64,000 nt of DNA from Marinobacter sp. DY40_1A1 (GTDB lineage Bacteria > Pseudomonadota > Gammaproteobacteria > Pseudomonadales > Oleiphilaceae), in contig NZ_VCHA01000006.1 in assembly GCF_016597815.1 (NCBI RefSeq), positions 124,001-188,000 on the forward strand. The letters are read 5' to 3'. This document shows, one piece after another, positions 1 to 10,063 of this stretch. Positions within the stretch are counted from its first letter, which is position 1. Every line of letters begins with the position of its first letter. The notes below the pieces were generated by a model. That model made no database searches, was not told the DNA's origin, and saw only the letters and a program-made list of their open reading frames with translations. The position numbers and the translations under genes are program-made.

Positions 1-167
1 CGGTGCAAGAATTACTGGGTCATGCGGACATAGCCACAACTCAGGTCTATACTCATTTAGATTTCCAGCATTTGGCTCGGGTTTATGACCAGAGTCATCC
101 CAGAGCGCGCCGACGCAGTTCCCGGGGCCGCGACGACCAGAACGCCGGACAGGAAGGAAACACTTGA
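1..167 (+). CDS. xerC: Tyrosine recombinase XerC, C-terminal fragment (cut by window edge)
   Basis: Only the last 54 codons are present, read from base 3 to the TGA at 165-167. They carry the end of the catalytic domain of a tyrosine recombinase: the LLGH motif (a conserved active-site His) followed by TTQVYTHLD, in which the Tyr at bases 48-50 is the expected nucleophile. The basic tail (HPRARRR) resembles XerC more than XerD. XerC acts with XerD at dif to resolve chromosome dimers. The stop overlaps the ATG of the next gene (TGATG), so the two are probably translationally coupled. Family assignment is good; choosing XerC over other tyrosine recombinases rests on this short tail. Confidence 0.85.
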   Translation, partial: VQELLGHADIATTQVYTHLDFQHLARVYDQSHPRARRRSSRGRDDQNAGQEGNT

Positions 168-1612
168 TGTCATCCGATCAAACCTGGAAAACCAAGTACT
201 TCCAGGAACTTGAGTCTGCAGAGCAGCGGGAGGCGCATTGGAAAGCCGAGCGCAATGCACTGGAGCGTATGTTGGTGCGTACCAGTCTCGCATCTGCGGG
301 CCAAACAGCGGAACTCGATCTCCTGCTTGACCAAATCCGGTCGGATCTTCGCAAAAGCAAAGTGGATGTAGACAGCTGGCGGAAACTGCAGGAGCAGATC
401 GATCGCCAGGTTGCTCTGCTCGATGATGCACCAGCTCCGGTAACCAGGAATTCCCAGCCGTCTGCTGTCCCGGAACCGTCTTTGTCAGCAACAGAAGAGC
501 CCCCGGTAGACGTTGCGGATGAAACCGATCAGCCAGTGCCGGTCGCGGATGTTGAAGAACAAAGCCAGCGCCTGCGGATTGCCCGGCGTGTCGGGCACCT
601 CCTTGGCCAGTTACTCAGCCAGGTTTCCCTGGAACCGGACGCCGAAGCCCGTGCGCGAAATCTTCAGAGAGCGCTGCTCTCCAGCGATGACTGGGATGAG
701 TTAAGAGAAGGTTTGAATCAGGTTGCAGATTTGATTGTTGCGGCTGTAACCCGCAGCCAAAGGGAGTTTGAAGCCTTCCTCAAACGTCTGGATGAGCGCC
801 TGGCGATGCTGCAGGAGCATTTCTCCGTTCAGTCATCAGCGCAGACTGAACGCGAGGCTGCAGCGGAAGCGCTTGACCGTAATATTCGTAATGAGATTGA
901 ACAGGTTGGCCAACATATCGAAGCCAGCGGTGATTTACAGGAACTGAAACTGTCTGTTACCAGCCATCTCGAATCGATTGGCGAGGCGGTTGGCCGCTTC
1001 CGGGTTGAAGAAACAGAACGGGAAAAAATGTTATCTGAACAACTGATGGCCATGCAGGAAAAGATGGTCATCATGGAAACGCATGCTGAGCAGATGCGCG
1101 GGCAGATGCGCAAGGAACGTGAGCGGGCGGTGACAGACTTGCTTACGCAATTGCCTAATCGAGAGGCCTGGCAAGAGCGACTGTCATTCGAGTACAACCG
1201 CTGGAAGCGTTATCAGTACCCGCTAACAGTGGGTGTTCTGGATATCGATTTATTCAAACGGATAAACGATTCCTATGGGCACAAGGCCGGGGACAGGGTG
1301 CTTCAACTGGTGGCCCGGGAAATCAGAAACAGGTTGCGCAAAACGGATTTCGTCGCCCGTTTTGGCGGTGAAGAATTCGCGCTGCTGTTTCCGGAAACGC
1401 CTCCTGAAAATGCTCAAGCTGTTCTGGACAAACTTCGTGCCCACGTCAGCGCCTTGCCGTTTCATTTTGGCGGTGAACCGGTAACGGTTACCTTCTCTGG
1501 AGGGGTGGCAGGCTTTGGCCCCGATGACACTGAAGAAACGGTCTTTGACAGAGCCGACAAGGCGCTCTACCTTGCCAAAGACAGCGGCCGGAATTGCATC
1601 AGGATCGGCTAG
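167..1612 (+). CDS. Diguanylate cyclase (GGDEF), cytoplasmic, with long helical N-terminus
   Basis: This 481-residue protein makes c-di-GMP from two GTP. The C-terminal third is a GGDEF domain with an intact GGEEF active-site loop at about residues 400-404. An RxxD inhibitory site (RKTD) lies exactly five residues upstream, so product inhibition is expected. DxLTxLPNR-type residues mark the domain start near residue 324. The first 320 residues are acidic and Gln/Glu-rich, predicted coiled coil, with no signal peptide or membrane segment, so the sensor part is cytosolic and of unknown ligand. ATG 167 is preferred over TTG 164 because AGGAAGG at 151-157 is well spaced. It overlaps the xerC stop and is followed 26 bases later by a sensor kinase gene. 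Confidence 0.9.
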   Translation: MSSDQTWKTKYFQELESAEQREAHWKAERNALERMLVRTSLASAGQTAELDLLLDQIRSDLRKSKVDVDSWRKLQEQIDRQVALLDDAPAPVTRNSQPSAVPEPSLSATEEPPVDVADETDQPVPVADVEEQSQRLRIARRVGHLLGQLLSQVSLEPDAEARARNLQRALLSSDDWDELREGLNQVADLIVAAVTRSQREFEAFLKRLDERLAMLQEHFSVQSSAQTEREAAAEALDRNIRNEIEQVGQHIEASGDLQELKLSVTSHLESIGEAVGRFRVEETEREKMLSEQLMAMQEKMVIMETHAEQMRGQMRKERERAVTDLLTQLPNREAWQERLSFEYNRWKRYQYPLTVGVLDIDLFKRINDSYGHKAGDRVLQLVAREIRNRLRKTDFVARFGGEEFALLFPETPPENAQAVLDKLRAHVSALPFHFGGEPVTVTFSGGVAGFGPDDTEETVFDRADKALYLAKDSGRNCIRIG

Positions 1613-1638
1613 TGCAGTACAACTTTTCAGGACATCCC

Positions 1639-4422
1639 GTGAAGGTCTCCCTTCTGTTTTTAACATACTTGTTGCTGCTGGTTTTTCAGTCCGCTGCATG
1701 GGCAGACCCTCCCCAGGCTTCGCCGGCACCCGTATTGGGCAGTAAAGACCTGAGCTGGATCAGCGAGCAGAAGGAGCTCAGGGTCGGTGTTCGTGCGGAC
1801 CAGGTGCCCCTGGTGTTTGATACCGGAAATGGCACCCTTGCCGGCACCTACATCGACTACCTTGCCCGGCTATCCGACAAACTCGACCTGCCCATTGAAC
1901 CTGTTGTGATAGGCGCTGACAGCAGCGCCGAGCCGCAGTTTGAGTCACCTGAAATCGATGCGCTTCTGACCACCAGAGTTCCAGGCTCGCCAGTGCCCGG
2001 TGGAAAACGTTTTACCACCCCCCTGATGACCCTCACCTATGGCCTGTTTGTGAGCGCAGGTGATGCCGCTATCCGCTCATTGGCGGATCTTGAAAGCGGT
2101 CGTATAGCGGTTTTGGAGGGCGACCCCAACCAGTACAGCATGCTGGATACTGTTGAAAAGTTTACGCCGGTACCTGTTCAGAGCCTGGGGGAAGCTGTCA
2201 GTCAGGTACTGTCGGGCCAGGCCGATGCCTTTCTCGGGCCGGTGCCGGTGGTTTCCGACTACCTTCAGTCTGCCATGATTAATGGTATCGGGCTTTCGAT
2301 GTTGCTTGATCAGAAATCAGTTGATGTGGTGTTTCAGGTAGATGAGCGCAATGAGCCTTTGTTCCGGGTATTGGATAAAACCGTAGAGGCCATAAGCCAT
2401 AATGAGCACCGCGTGATCCGGCAGTCCTGGCTGCAAGTGGATCTTACTGCGCTGGAGCAAAGTGGTGTGGAGCTCTCCGGTTCCGACCTTGAATGGCTCA
2501 AACGTCACCCTGATCTTAAGGTTGCTTTCCGTTCTGACTGGCCGCCATTTGAATACGCCCAGGATGGTCGCGCCACAGGCTTGGTACCAGACCTGGTCGC
2601 GCGGCTGGAGAATCAGCTGGGCGTGCGGTTTGAACGAAAAATACTGGAAGACCGCGTGGTTGCAGAGCAGGCACTGATGTCCGGGGAAGTGGATATTCTG
2701 CCCGGCTTGTCACGCACCCCAAGAACGGAAGAGTCGTTTCTGTTTACCCGGGCTTATGTGAATGTGCCAATTGCCTTGGCGATACGGGATGACGGGCGCT
2801 TTATCGGGGACCTGAGGGAGCTGCGCAGAGAGCGTGTGGGCGTGGTTAATCGCCATGCCGCCCACGATTACCTGCTTATCAATCATCCAAACCTCGACCT
2901 TTACCCGATGGCGACGATAGAAGCCGGGTTGCTTGCGCTGTCCAACGGCGATCTTGATGTCATGGTGACCCATATCCCGGCCGTCAGTTATACCGTTGCC
3001 AGATTGGGGCTTTCGAATCTTCGGATCACCAGTATCACTCCCTATCAGTACGATCTCCGTCTTGCAGTGCGAAACGATAGCCCGGAGCTTCATCGAATCC
3101 TGAATAAGGCCCTGGGTAGTCTCAAACCAGCAGAAACCGAGGCTATCTACAACCGCTGGATCCATCTCGATATCGAGCAGGAAACCGACTACACAGTGGT
3201 TCGCCGGGTTGTTCTGATCGCTATAGTGGTTGTGCTGATATTTCTTTATTGGAACCGCAAGCTCTCACGGGAGGTAGACGAGCGGATTCGTTCAGAAAAC
3301 GCCTTGCGCCGGAGTGAAGATGAACTGAGAGCAGCAAAGCTGGAGGCGGAGCGTCTGGCTCGAAAGGCTGAAGCTGCCAGCCGCACCAAGAGCGAGTTTT
3401 TGGCCAATATGTCCCATGAAATCCGAACACCCATGAATGCGGTGATCGGTTATAGCGATCTGCTAAGTAACACCGTTACGGACCCTCAGCAGCGCAACTA
3501 TCTGGACGCCATCCGGGCGGGCAGCCGAAGCTTGCTGATGCTGATTAACGATATTCTTGATCTGTCCCGAATTGAGGCCGGCAAAATGCGGTTGGATTAT
3601 TCCCCCGTTTCCGTCCGCCGGTTGCTTGATGATGTGCGGCATATTTTTGATCTGCGTGCCCGTGAGCAAGGCATCACACTGGAAGTCAGTGTTGGCTCGG
3701 ATATGCCAGTCGCCATGATGCTGGATGAAACGCGGTTTCGGCAGGTGCTGTTTAACCTGGTGGGTAACGCCATCAAGTTTACCCATGAGGGTGGGGTGAC
3801 TGTGCGGGCAACAGTCAAACCGGTTCACGGCAAAGCCGGAGAAACACCCGAGCAGCAAAGCTATCGGCTCACCATCAAGGTGAAAGATTCGGGAATCGGC
3901 ATCCCCCCCGACCAGCTTGAGCGTATTTTTGACGCCTTTGAGCAGCAGGAAGGACAAAACACCCGCCGCTATGGAGGCACCGGACTCGGGCTTGCCATTA
4001 GCCGTAAGCTGGCCCAGATGATGGGCGGAGAGTTAAGTGTGGATAGTGAGCCGGGGAATGGTTCTGTTTTTACACTCACCCTTCCTGACGTTCAGGCAAC
4101 AGGAGATCAGGCTGAGGACGAAGGTGAAACCAAAGAATCTGAAAGGCTTTTGGCCCAAACGCTGAGTATTCAGGAACGGGGCTGGCTGAAAGAACAGCTC
4201 ACGACTGACTTCGGTGACGAATGGGAAGCTGTTCGGGAAAGCGGTGATCCTGAAGAAATGAATGACTTTGCTCGCCGGGTATTGGAGTGGGGCGAACGTT
4301 ATCGCTCACGGTCTGTAACGCGATACGGTGAGAAGTTGAAGGCTGATGTGGAAGCCTTCAATCTGGACGCTGTTAACAGTGCGCTTGATGCCTTCCCGAA
4401 ACTGCTGGGCCGGGAAGATTAA
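1639..4422 (+). CDS. BvgS/EvgS-like membrane sensor histidine kinase with two periplasmic solute-binding domains, no receiver
   Basis: A 927-residue protein with a signal peptide ending AWA. Two tandem SBP_bac_3-like (Venus flytrap) periplasmic domains follow (about 40-270 and 290-510; the second opens with [14 protein letters not shown]). One membrane helix lies near 520-540, then a linker, HisKA with [10 protein letters not shown] (phospho-acceptor His about 593), and HATPase_c with N box (NLVGNAIKF), G1 (DSGIGIPP) and G2 ([10 protein letters not shown]). The layout matches BvgS/EvgS, but there is no PAS, receiver or HPt domain; the last ~110 residues are helical and end in FPKLL. I chose GTG 1639 because CAGGA lies six bases upstream and it opens directly into the signal peptide; GTG 1612 or TTG 1594 are possible. 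No response regulator is adjacent, so its partner is unknown. Confidence 0.85.
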   Translation: MKVSLLFLTYLLLLVFQSAAWADPPQASPAPVLGSKDLSWISEQKELRVGVRADQVPLVFDTGNGTLAGTYIDYLARLSDKLDLPIEPVVIGADSSAEPQFESPEIDALLTTRVPGSPVPGGKRFTTPLMTLTYGLFVSAGDAAIRSLADLESGRIAVLEGDPNQYSMLDTVEKFTPVPVQSLGEAVSQVLSGQADAFLGPVPVVSDYLQSAMINGIGLSMLLDQKSVDVVFQVDERNEPLFRVLDKTVEAISHNEHRVIRQSWLQVDLTALEQSGVELSGSDLEWLKRHPDLKVAFRSDWPPFEYAQDGRATGLVPDLVARLENQLGVRFERKILEDRVVAEQALMSGEVDILPGLSRTPRTEESFLFTRAYVNVPIALAIRDDGRFIGDLRELRRERVGVVNRHAAHDYLLINHPNLDLYPMATIEAGLLALSNGDLDVMVTHIPAVSYTVARLGLSNLRITSITPYQYDLRLAVRNDSPELHRILNKALGSLKPAETEAIYNRWIHLDIEQETDYTVVRRVVLIAIVVVLIFLYWNRKLSREVDERIRSENALRRSEDELRAAKLEAERLARKAEAASRTKSEFLANMSHEIRTPMNAVIGYSDLLSNTVTDPQQRNYLDAIRAGSRSLLMLINDILDLSRIEAGKMRLDYSPVSVRRLLDDVRHIFDLRAREQGITLEVSVGSDMPVAMMLDETRFRQVLFNLVGNAIKFTHEGGVTVRATVKPVHGKAGETPEQQSYRLTIKVKDSGIGIPPDQLERIFDAFEQQEGQNTRRYGGTGLGLAISRKLAQMMGGELSVDSEPGNGSVFTLTLPDVQATGDQAEDEGETKESERLLAQTLSIQERGWLKEQLTTDFGDEWEAVRESGDPEEMNDFARRVLEWGERYRSRSVTRYGEKLKADVEAFNLDAVNSALDAFPKLLGRED

Positions 4423-4428
4423 GCAAGT

Positions 4429-4794
4429 TTACAGGCAGTCGAACTGGGAGCGGCGGTCAAAAGCTACAGAAACCATGTCATAGCCGGAGTCTGAAAGGCT
4501 GCGAACCAGTTCGCGGTCTTTCAGTAATGCCATACAGACTTTGTGAACACTGGCCTGGAGATGCTCTGCTGCTGGCTGGCTTGCGGCAAGGCGAAAGTCG
4601 ACCACGAGATACTTGCGATCAATGGCAGAAGTGAGCGGGATGTCTTCGCGTTCAATACTTTCAAAACCGATATAAGTTGCCTGGTCCAGAGGAAATACCT
4701 GACTCATAACAATGTCCAGGTTTTCCGCTTGTGCCAGGGGCGCGCAGAGTATGATTGCAGTGGCTGCCGAACGGATCAGGTTTTGAATAGTCAT
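4429..4794 (-). CDS. Small exported protein of unknown function
   Basis: A 121-residue protein with a clear signal peptide (hydrophobic stretch, cleavage after AQA near residue 23). The mature part is about 98 residues with two Cys, one central and one next to last, which could form a disulphide. I recognise no domain. It is convergent with the sensor kinase, the two stops being only a few bases apart, and is read alone from a promoter that should lie in 4795-5010. A periplasmic location is inferred from the signal peptide only. Confidence 0.6.
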   Translation of the reverse strand: MTIQNLIRSAATAIILCAPLAQAENLDIVMSQVFPLDQATYIGFESIEREDIPLTSAIDRKYLVVDFRLAASQPAAEHLQASVHKVCMALLKDRELVRSLSDSGYDMVSVAFDRRSQFDCL

Positions 4795-5021
4795 GGCGGC
4801 AGCTCCCCCGGTGTACTTTTTTGTTGGTGCGTAACGAAGTGTAATGTTTGGTTAAGTTTGATTATTGCAAATACTGTCGCCTATTGCGCGAGATTAGGTC
4901 TACCTTTTTCAATTGTTTGCAGTTTGCATACATTTAAGCGATATGTTCCGCGGACGGGGGCTCCCCTGACACTGCGCTATCTACTATCATGAAATGAAAA
5001 CCGACGGCAGGAGAGTTGCCC

Positions 5022-5615
5022 ATGTTTCAGCTTGTGTTCAAGGGCGAGTGTGCCTCTGGCACCGATATGACAACAGCGCGGAACAACGCCCGCACGCTGT
5101 TTAAAGCCAGCGTTGAGCAAATAGAGCGCATGTTCAGCGGTAGCCCTGTAGTGATCCGCAACAAGTTGGATGAAGATCAGGCTGAAAAGTACCGCCAGGT
5201 GCTACACAAGCACGGCATGGTTGCCTATGTTCAACCCATGCCTGGAAGCCAGCCGCAGGCAAGACCTGCACCAGCGCCTGTACCCGCCCCCGAGCCCCAG
5301 CCAGCTAGCGCTGCTCCAGCTCCCGCAAAAGCAGCTTCCGGTTCGGCTACACCTGCGGTTGAGCCTGGTGATCGTTTGCCGGTGGCAGGCGACAAGGTTG
5401 ATGACATCCTTGCGGGGTCAGCTCTTGGGCTCGACCCTGTCGGGGTAACTCTGGTGGAGCCAGAGGAAGTCGAGCCTCCCATGTTCCAGCATCTTGACGA
5501 CTGGACGCTGGCACCCCCGGGGAGCGACATAGGTGTTGAAAGGGATCTTCCGCCACCTATGGTGCCAGATGTGTCTCATCTTTCGCTGGTAGACGATGAG
5601 TCGAAGAAAAAGTGA
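5022..5615 (+). CDS. Hypothetical protein with small N-terminal domain and Pro/Ala-rich linker
   Basis: A 198-residue soluble protein. Residues 1-72 form a compact domain (LFKASVEQIERMFSG, then PVVIRNKLD and a Tyr-rich helix) of a type I believe occurs at the N-terminus of various uncharacterised gammaproteobacterial proteins. Residues 75-115 are a Pro/Ala-rich linker, and the acidic tail ends in a VSHLSLVDDE stretch. No signal peptide or membrane helix is seen. ATG 5022 is chosen because GGAG lies about nine bases upstream. The 3' end overlaps the next gene by 20 bases, so the pair is co-expressed. Function unknown. Confidence 0.65.
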   Translation: MFQLVFKGECASGTDMTTARNNARTLFKASVEQIERMFSGSPVVIRNKLDEDQAEKYRQVLHKHGMVAYVQPMPGSQPQARPAPAPVPAPEPQPASAAPAPAKAASGSATPAVEPGDRLPVAGDKVDDILAGSALGLDPVGVTLVEPEEVEPPMFQHLDDWTLAPPGSDIGVERDLPPPMVPDVSHLSLVDDESKKK

Positions 5616-7866
5616 ATATGGGATGCATGGAGTTTCTCGGGTTTTGACGCCCTATTCATTGCTGGCCCTCACCTGGCTAATTTTGGTATCCCCTCTATCT
5701 TTCGCTGCAACGGCCAGCGATGCAGCAGCAGAACGCCCTCGCGTAGGTTTGGTGCTTAGTGGTGGTGGAGCCAAAGGCATGGCCCACGTAGGCGTGCTCC
5801 GGGTGTTGGAAGAAATGAAAATCCCGGTGGACTTTGTGGTGGGAACCAGCGCCGGCTCAGCAGTGGGCGCACTTTACGCCTCTGGCATGCCGGTAGGAGA
5901 AATCGAGCAGCGATTTATCCAGTTGGACTGGTTGTCGAGCTTTCGGGATGATCCCGGTCGGGCGTACAAACCGGTTCGCCGGAAGCAGGTAGACTGGCGA
6001 TTTCCCGTAACGCCGGGGCTTGGTGTCAGTTCGGATGGCTTGCACCTGGGTGCCGGCATTATTGCGGGCCAGAATCTTGGTTTTATACTCAACGAGCTGA
6101 CCCATAGCGTTGCCCTGGTCGAGGATTTCGATCGTTTACCCATTCCTTTTCGTGCTGTTGCGACCGACCTGGAAACCGGTGATATGGTGGTGCTTGGCCA
6201 TGGTCATCTTGCGACGGCCGTGCGTGCCAGTATGAGCATCCCTGGGGTATACGCTCCGGTCAACCTTGATGGCCGTTTGCTGGTGGATGGCGGCATTGCG
6301 AACAACTTGCCGGTCAGTGTTGCTCGCGAAATGGGTGCTGACATCATCATTGCGGTTGATATTACAAACGAATTGATGGGGTCGGATCAGTTGCGCGAAG
6401 CCTTCTCTGTGTTTGACCAGTTGACCACGATCATGACCCGGCGCAATGCCGATCAACAGCTAGGGTTGCTGGGAGCCAAAGACGTGCTTATCCGGCCAGA
6501 TCTGGAAGGTCATGGTTCGGCAGACTTTTTTAACGGCCCGATACTGTTTGAGCTGGGCGCCACAGGCGCCCGCGCGCATGCAGTGGAACTCAACCCCCTG
6601 TCCGCATCTGATGAAGCCTGGCGTGCATACAAGTCGCGACTGGTCTCTGCCAGTCACAGTGCAGGATTGATCGTCGGAATTGAGATTGAACATGATCGCC
6701 GGCTGGGCCAGGAGTTCCTTAGGGAGCGAATACGGCAGAAAATCGGCGAGCCACTGGATGTGGAGGCTCTGGAGGCAGATCTGAAGCGCATCTATGGGCT
6801 GGGCTATTACGAAATTGTGTCCTACTCCCAGTCTCCGTCACCAGATGCAGATGGAACGCTGTTGATCATCAAGGTTCAGGAGAAAAGCTGGGGTCCTAAT
6901 TACCTGTCATTTGGTCTGAACTATGAAGACAATTTTGACGGTGATACCCGCTTTAATCTTGCGGCATCTGTGCGAATGACCGAGTTGAATGAGCTTGGAG
7001 GTGAATGGCAAACCGGAGCGCAGCTTGGCACGGAGCCTTTCATAAGAACCCAGTGGTACCAGCCGATCGATTATGGCTTTGAGCGGTTTTTGCTGGCGGG
7101 TGCCGAGTATGCCCGCGACACCGTGAGCGTATATGATTCCGGAGGTAAGCGTGTTGCCGAGCTGGACGTGACGCTCCGCCAGGCGGATCTTGGCTTGGGA
7201 ATGGAGCTCGGCAGAAACTCCCAGGCCAGCTTCACTTATGCCCGTGGTTACGCCACCGTGGACAAACAGGTGGGTGCGCCAGTCGCGCCCGAAGACGCAG
7301 TTCACCAGGGCAATGTCAGCCTCCAGTTGCTGCACGACTCCCTGGACGATGCGTTCTTCCCGAGAGAAGGAGCCTTTGCCGGAATCCGTGGCCGTGTTGA
7401 GCGTGAAGATCTGGGGTCAGACCGACATTTCGACGCGATAACGGGGATGGCGCTGGGCACGGGAAGCTGGAAAGAGTTTACCCTGACAGGGCTGCTCTAT
7501 GCTCACACGGTGACCCGTGGGAATGCGGGAATTGAGAACACTGTCCGCCTGGGTGGTTTCCGGCGGTTATCTGCATACGCTCCAGGTCAGATTACCGGTG
7601 ACAGTGCCGCTATGGCGTCGGTTTATGCCCGGCAGACATTCGGTGGCCCGATTACGCCCTGGTTTGCAGGGATGGGCCTTGAGACGGGGAATGCCTGGGA
7701 TTCCCTCAGTGATGCCGGGTGGAATAGCTCGGTGAAATCCTGGAGTGTCTTTGCTGGTGTCGATACCTTCCTCGGTCCTGTGCAGTTAGCTACTGCCTAC
7801 AGTAGTAAAGACAGCTGGGCGGTTTACCTGAATATCGGCTTTTCGTTTACCCAACTTTTTTATTAA
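5596..7866 (+). CDS. Type Vd secreted patatin-like phospholipase (PlpD-like, patatin-POTRA-barrel)
   Basis: A 756-residue protein, close in length to P. aeruginosa PlpD. Order: signal peptide (cleavage near SFA, about residue 33); patatin domain with oxyanion loop GGGAKG, nucleophile motif GTSAGS and catalytic DGG (VDGGIANN); a POTRA-like segment (about 350-430); then a 16-strand-type Omp85 barrel ending in the aromatic terminus SFTQLFY. The family hydrolyses phospholipids and pushes its own lipase domain across the outer membrane. Start is uncertain: ATG 5596 overlaps the previous gene, while ATG 5623 (MHGVSRV) gives a shorter, cleaner signal peptide. The catalytic Ser and Asp are both intact, so it should be active. 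Confidence 0.9.
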   Translation: MSRRKSEYGMHGVSRVLTPYSLLALTWLILVSPLSFAATASDAAAERPRVGLVLSGGGAKGMAHVGVLRVLEEMKIPVDFVVGTSAGSAVGALYASGMPVGEIEQRFIQLDWLSSFRDDPGRAYKPVRRKQVDWRFPVTPGLGVSSDGLHLGAGIIAGQNLGFILNELTHSVALVEDFDRLPIPFRAVATDLETGDMVVLGHGHLATAVRASMSIPGVYAPVNLDGRLLVDGGIANNLPVSVAREMGADIIIAVDITNELMGSDQLREAFSVFDQLTTIMTRRNADQQLGLLGAKDVLIRPDLEGHGSADFFNGPILFELGATGARAHAVELNPLSASDEAWRAYKSRLVSASHSAGLIVGIEIEHDRRLGQEFLRERIRQKIGEPLDVEALEADLKRIYGLGYYEIVSYSQSPSPDADGTLLIIKVQEKSWGPNYLSFGLNYEDNFDGDTRFNLAASVRMTELNELGGEWQTGAQLGTEPFIRTQWYQPIDYGFERFLLAGAEYARDTVSVYDSGGKRVAELDVTLRQADLGLGMELGRNSQASFTYARGYATVDKQVGAPVAPEDAVHQGNVSLQLLHDSLDDAFFPREGAFAGIRGRVEREDLGSDRHFDAITGMALGTGSWKEFTLTGLLYAHTVTRGNAGIENTVRLGGFRRLSAYAPGQITGDSAAMASVYARQTFGGPITPWFAGMGLETGNAWDSLSDAGWNSSVKSWSVFAGVDTFLGPVQLATAYSSKDSWAVYLNIGFSFTQLFY

Positions 7867-7883
7867 GTCGACCCGGCAGGCAA

Positions 7884-8546
7884 TTAAGTGCCAGAAACTG
7901 CCTCACATACTTGCTGGCACTGCTGAACTGCATAACGGTGGAGCACGGAGACGAGTCTGTGTTCATCTCTGTCCCGGAGCGCACCGATAGATTCCCGCAT
8001 GTGCTCAAGGTTGTCTTCCAGAACCCGTTTGCCGCCCCTCTTGAAAGCGACGAAGGCGCAACGCCTGGCGGAGGGCCATAAGTCCTCAATTGCCGATACG
8101 ATAAAGTAGTTGTCCGCGTAGGCTAGAGACGCTTTGGTGTACTCAATGCCCAGATCCAGAAATGCCATCAGGTCATTGTTGTGATAGTGGTCTTCCATTT
8201 TCTGGTTGAGCTGCTCCAACCGCTCCAGGTCTTCGGTTTGCCACTGGCGAGCAAGCTTGCACCCGGTATGGCACAGATACAGCTCCAGTGTTTCGTATAG
8301 GCTGCGCACAAAAAAATCATCCAGCTCTGTTACAAAGGCGCCTTTGCGGGGCACGTTTTTCACCAGATGGCGCTTTTCGAGAAGTAAAAGACCCTCCCGG
8401 ATCGAACCGTGGCTGACCTCCATTTTCTTGGCCATGGCGGCTTCGTATATGCGCTCACCGGAATCAAGTTGGCCGAAAACGATCAGGTTCTCGATGTGGC
8501 GGGCGACCTGTTCGGTCAGTGTCACTTTAGGTTGGAAGGCCTTCAT
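7884..8546 (-). CDS. GntR-family transcriptional regulator (FadR/FCD subgroup)
   Basis: A 220-residue DNA-binding protein. The N-terminal winged helix (about 8-70) has the GntR pattern VARHIENLIVFGQLDSGERIYE followed by SIREGLLLLEKRHLV. The C-terminal helical FCD-type domain (about 85-215) normally binds a carboxylic acid ligand through His residues; several His are present (HYHNN, EHMRES, HRYAVQ). It is convergent with the patatin gene and lies downstream of cls, 86 bases away. It might therefore be read with cls or from its own promoter. Ligand and targets cannot be told from sequence. Confidence 0.85.
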   Translation of the reverse strand: MKAFQPKVTLTEQVARHIENLIVFGQLDSGERIYEAAMAKKMEVSHGSIREGLLLLEKRHLVKNVPRKGAFVTELDDFFVRSLYETLELYLCHTGCKLARQWQTEDLERLEQLNQKMEDHYHNNDLMAFLDLGIEYTKASLAYADNYFIVSAIEDLWPSARRCAFVAFKRGGKRVLEDNLEHMRESIGALRDRDEHRLVSVLHRYAVQQCQQVCEAVSGT

Positions 8547-8632
8547 GGATGATGGTCGCTGGGCTTGGTTGAAAGAATGAAGGGAATAGTCGCATATTCA
8601 CCCATTGCGGAGCCAGCGCACCGGAGGCCTGG

Positions 8633-10063
8633 TCAGAGCAGAGGTGCCAATAGACGCACTGCGCGGCAGGTCAGCCGGAACGCAATGGAGCGCCCCTGGT
8701 AATCCTCCTGCGTCATTTTGCGACAATAGGAAAGATCCTCCGTGAGCATGGCATCCACATCGGAAACAAACGTTTGTGAGGTGTTGATAGCCATTATCTC
8801 GAAGTTCAGGCGCATGGAGCGGTTGTCCAGGTTTGCTGTGCCCACAGCGGCATAGTGATTATCCACGAGAACAACTTTCTGATGCATGAAGCCGGGCTGG
8901 TAACGATAAATGCCAATGCCTGCCTGGCTGGCTTGAATCAAGTAGGAATAGGCCGCCAGACCAACCAGCCGGCTGTCTGATTTTTCCGGAATCATGATTC
9001 GCACGTCTACCCCTCGCAGGGCTGCGAGCTGCAGTGCGTTCACAACCTGAACGTCTGGAACAAAGTAGGGTGACGCAATCCAGATGCGGGATTGGGCATT
9101 ATTGATGCAGCTCAGGAAAAACAGCGTGCAGGTTTCCCACGTGTCTGCCGGGCCTGTGGGGAGCACCAGAACCTGTTCATTACCAGGCAGCCTATCCTTC
9201 GGAGTCCAGTCCAATTGGGGAAACTCATTACTTGCCCAGTTCCAGTCTTCCAGCCAGGCAAGCTGTAACCCGGTTACGGCCGGGCCTTCTATCCGGCAAT
9301 GAGTGTCTCGCCAGAACCCTTGGCCCAGTACAGTGCCCATATACTCATCGCCGAGGTTGATGCCTCCGATAAAACCGATTCTGCCATCGCAAACCAGCAG
9401 CTTTCTGTGGTTGCGAAAGTTGATCTGAAACCGCAGGCGCCGAATGTTACCGTCACCAAACGACGCCACTTTGGCGCCGGCTTTTGCCAGTTCATTCAGG
9501 TAACGTCGGGATAGCCCGAAACTGCCCACGTCATCGTAGAGAAACCATACCTGCACACCCTCGGAAAGCTTTTTCTCCAGCGCCGTTTTGATGCGCTGGC
9601 CAATTTTGTCTGAGCGTACAATGTAAAACTCAAGAAGAACATAAGACGTGGCGTTCTCAATAGCCGTAATCAGCGCCTCAAATGTTGCTTCGCCATCCCT
9701 CAGCAGCGTGCATTTGTTGCCCTCGGTGAACGGCTGACGTCCGAGCTTGCAAAGAACCTGCATCTGCTTGTCAAGATCTTGCTGCTCCGGCATGGAAAGG
9801 GATGTGGTGTGCTGTTCGAAGCGTGTGAGCAGGGCCGTGAGGGACTTGTCTCCCATGCGTCGCGCTTTGACGTACCCGCCGAAGCGCGAACGTCCGAAAA
9901 CAAAGAAAAGCGGCACCGCAATATAGGGTAAACCAAGCAGGCCAATGATCCAGGCGATGGCGCCCTGGGTCGTGCGGTAGGTCAGCAGAATCCTATAAAT
10001 ACAGGCTGCTGAGCCCAGATAAAGCAGACTGACAGCGATGGCAACTAATGATGTATCAGGCAT
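8633..10063 (-). CDS. cls: Cardiolipin synthase (two HKD motifs)
   Basis: A 476-residue phospholipase-D superfamily enzyme that joins two phosphatidylglycerols into cardiolipin at the inner membrane. Two N-terminal membrane helices (about 5-25 and 33-55) are followed by two HxKxxxxD motifs: HRKLLVCDG with downstream GGINLGDEY, and HQKVVLVDN with GTANLDNRS. Both catalytic His/Lys/Asp sets are complete, and the length fits ClsA (about 480). Its ATG overlaps the stop of the upstream AraC-type gene by one base (TAATG), so the pair is translationally coupled. That suggests the regulator controls membrane lipid composition or simply shares its promoter. Confidence 0.92.
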   Translation of the reverse strand: MPDTSLVAIAVSLLYLGSAACIYRILLTYRTTQGAIAWIIGLLGLPYIAVPLFFVFGRSRFGGYVKARRMGDKSLTALLTRFEQHTTSLSMPEQQDLDKQMQVLCKLGRQPFTEGNKCTLLRDGEATFEALITAIENATSYVLLEFYIVRSDKIGQRIKTALEKKLSEGVQVWFLYDDVGSFGLSRRYLNELAKAGAKVASFGDGNIRRLRFQINFRNHRKLLVCDGRIGFIGGINLGDEYMGTVLGQGFWRDTHCRIEGPAVTGLQLAWLEDWNWASNEFPQLDWTPKDRLPGNEQVLVLPTGPADTWETCTLFFLSCINNAQSRIWIASPYFVPDVQVVNALQLAALRGVDVRIMIPEKSDSRLVGLAAYSYLIQASQAGIGIYRYQPGFMHQKVVLVDNHYAAVGTANLDNRSMRLNFEIMAINTSQTFVSDVDAMLTEDLSYCRKMTQEDYQGRSIAFRLTCRAVRLLAPLL

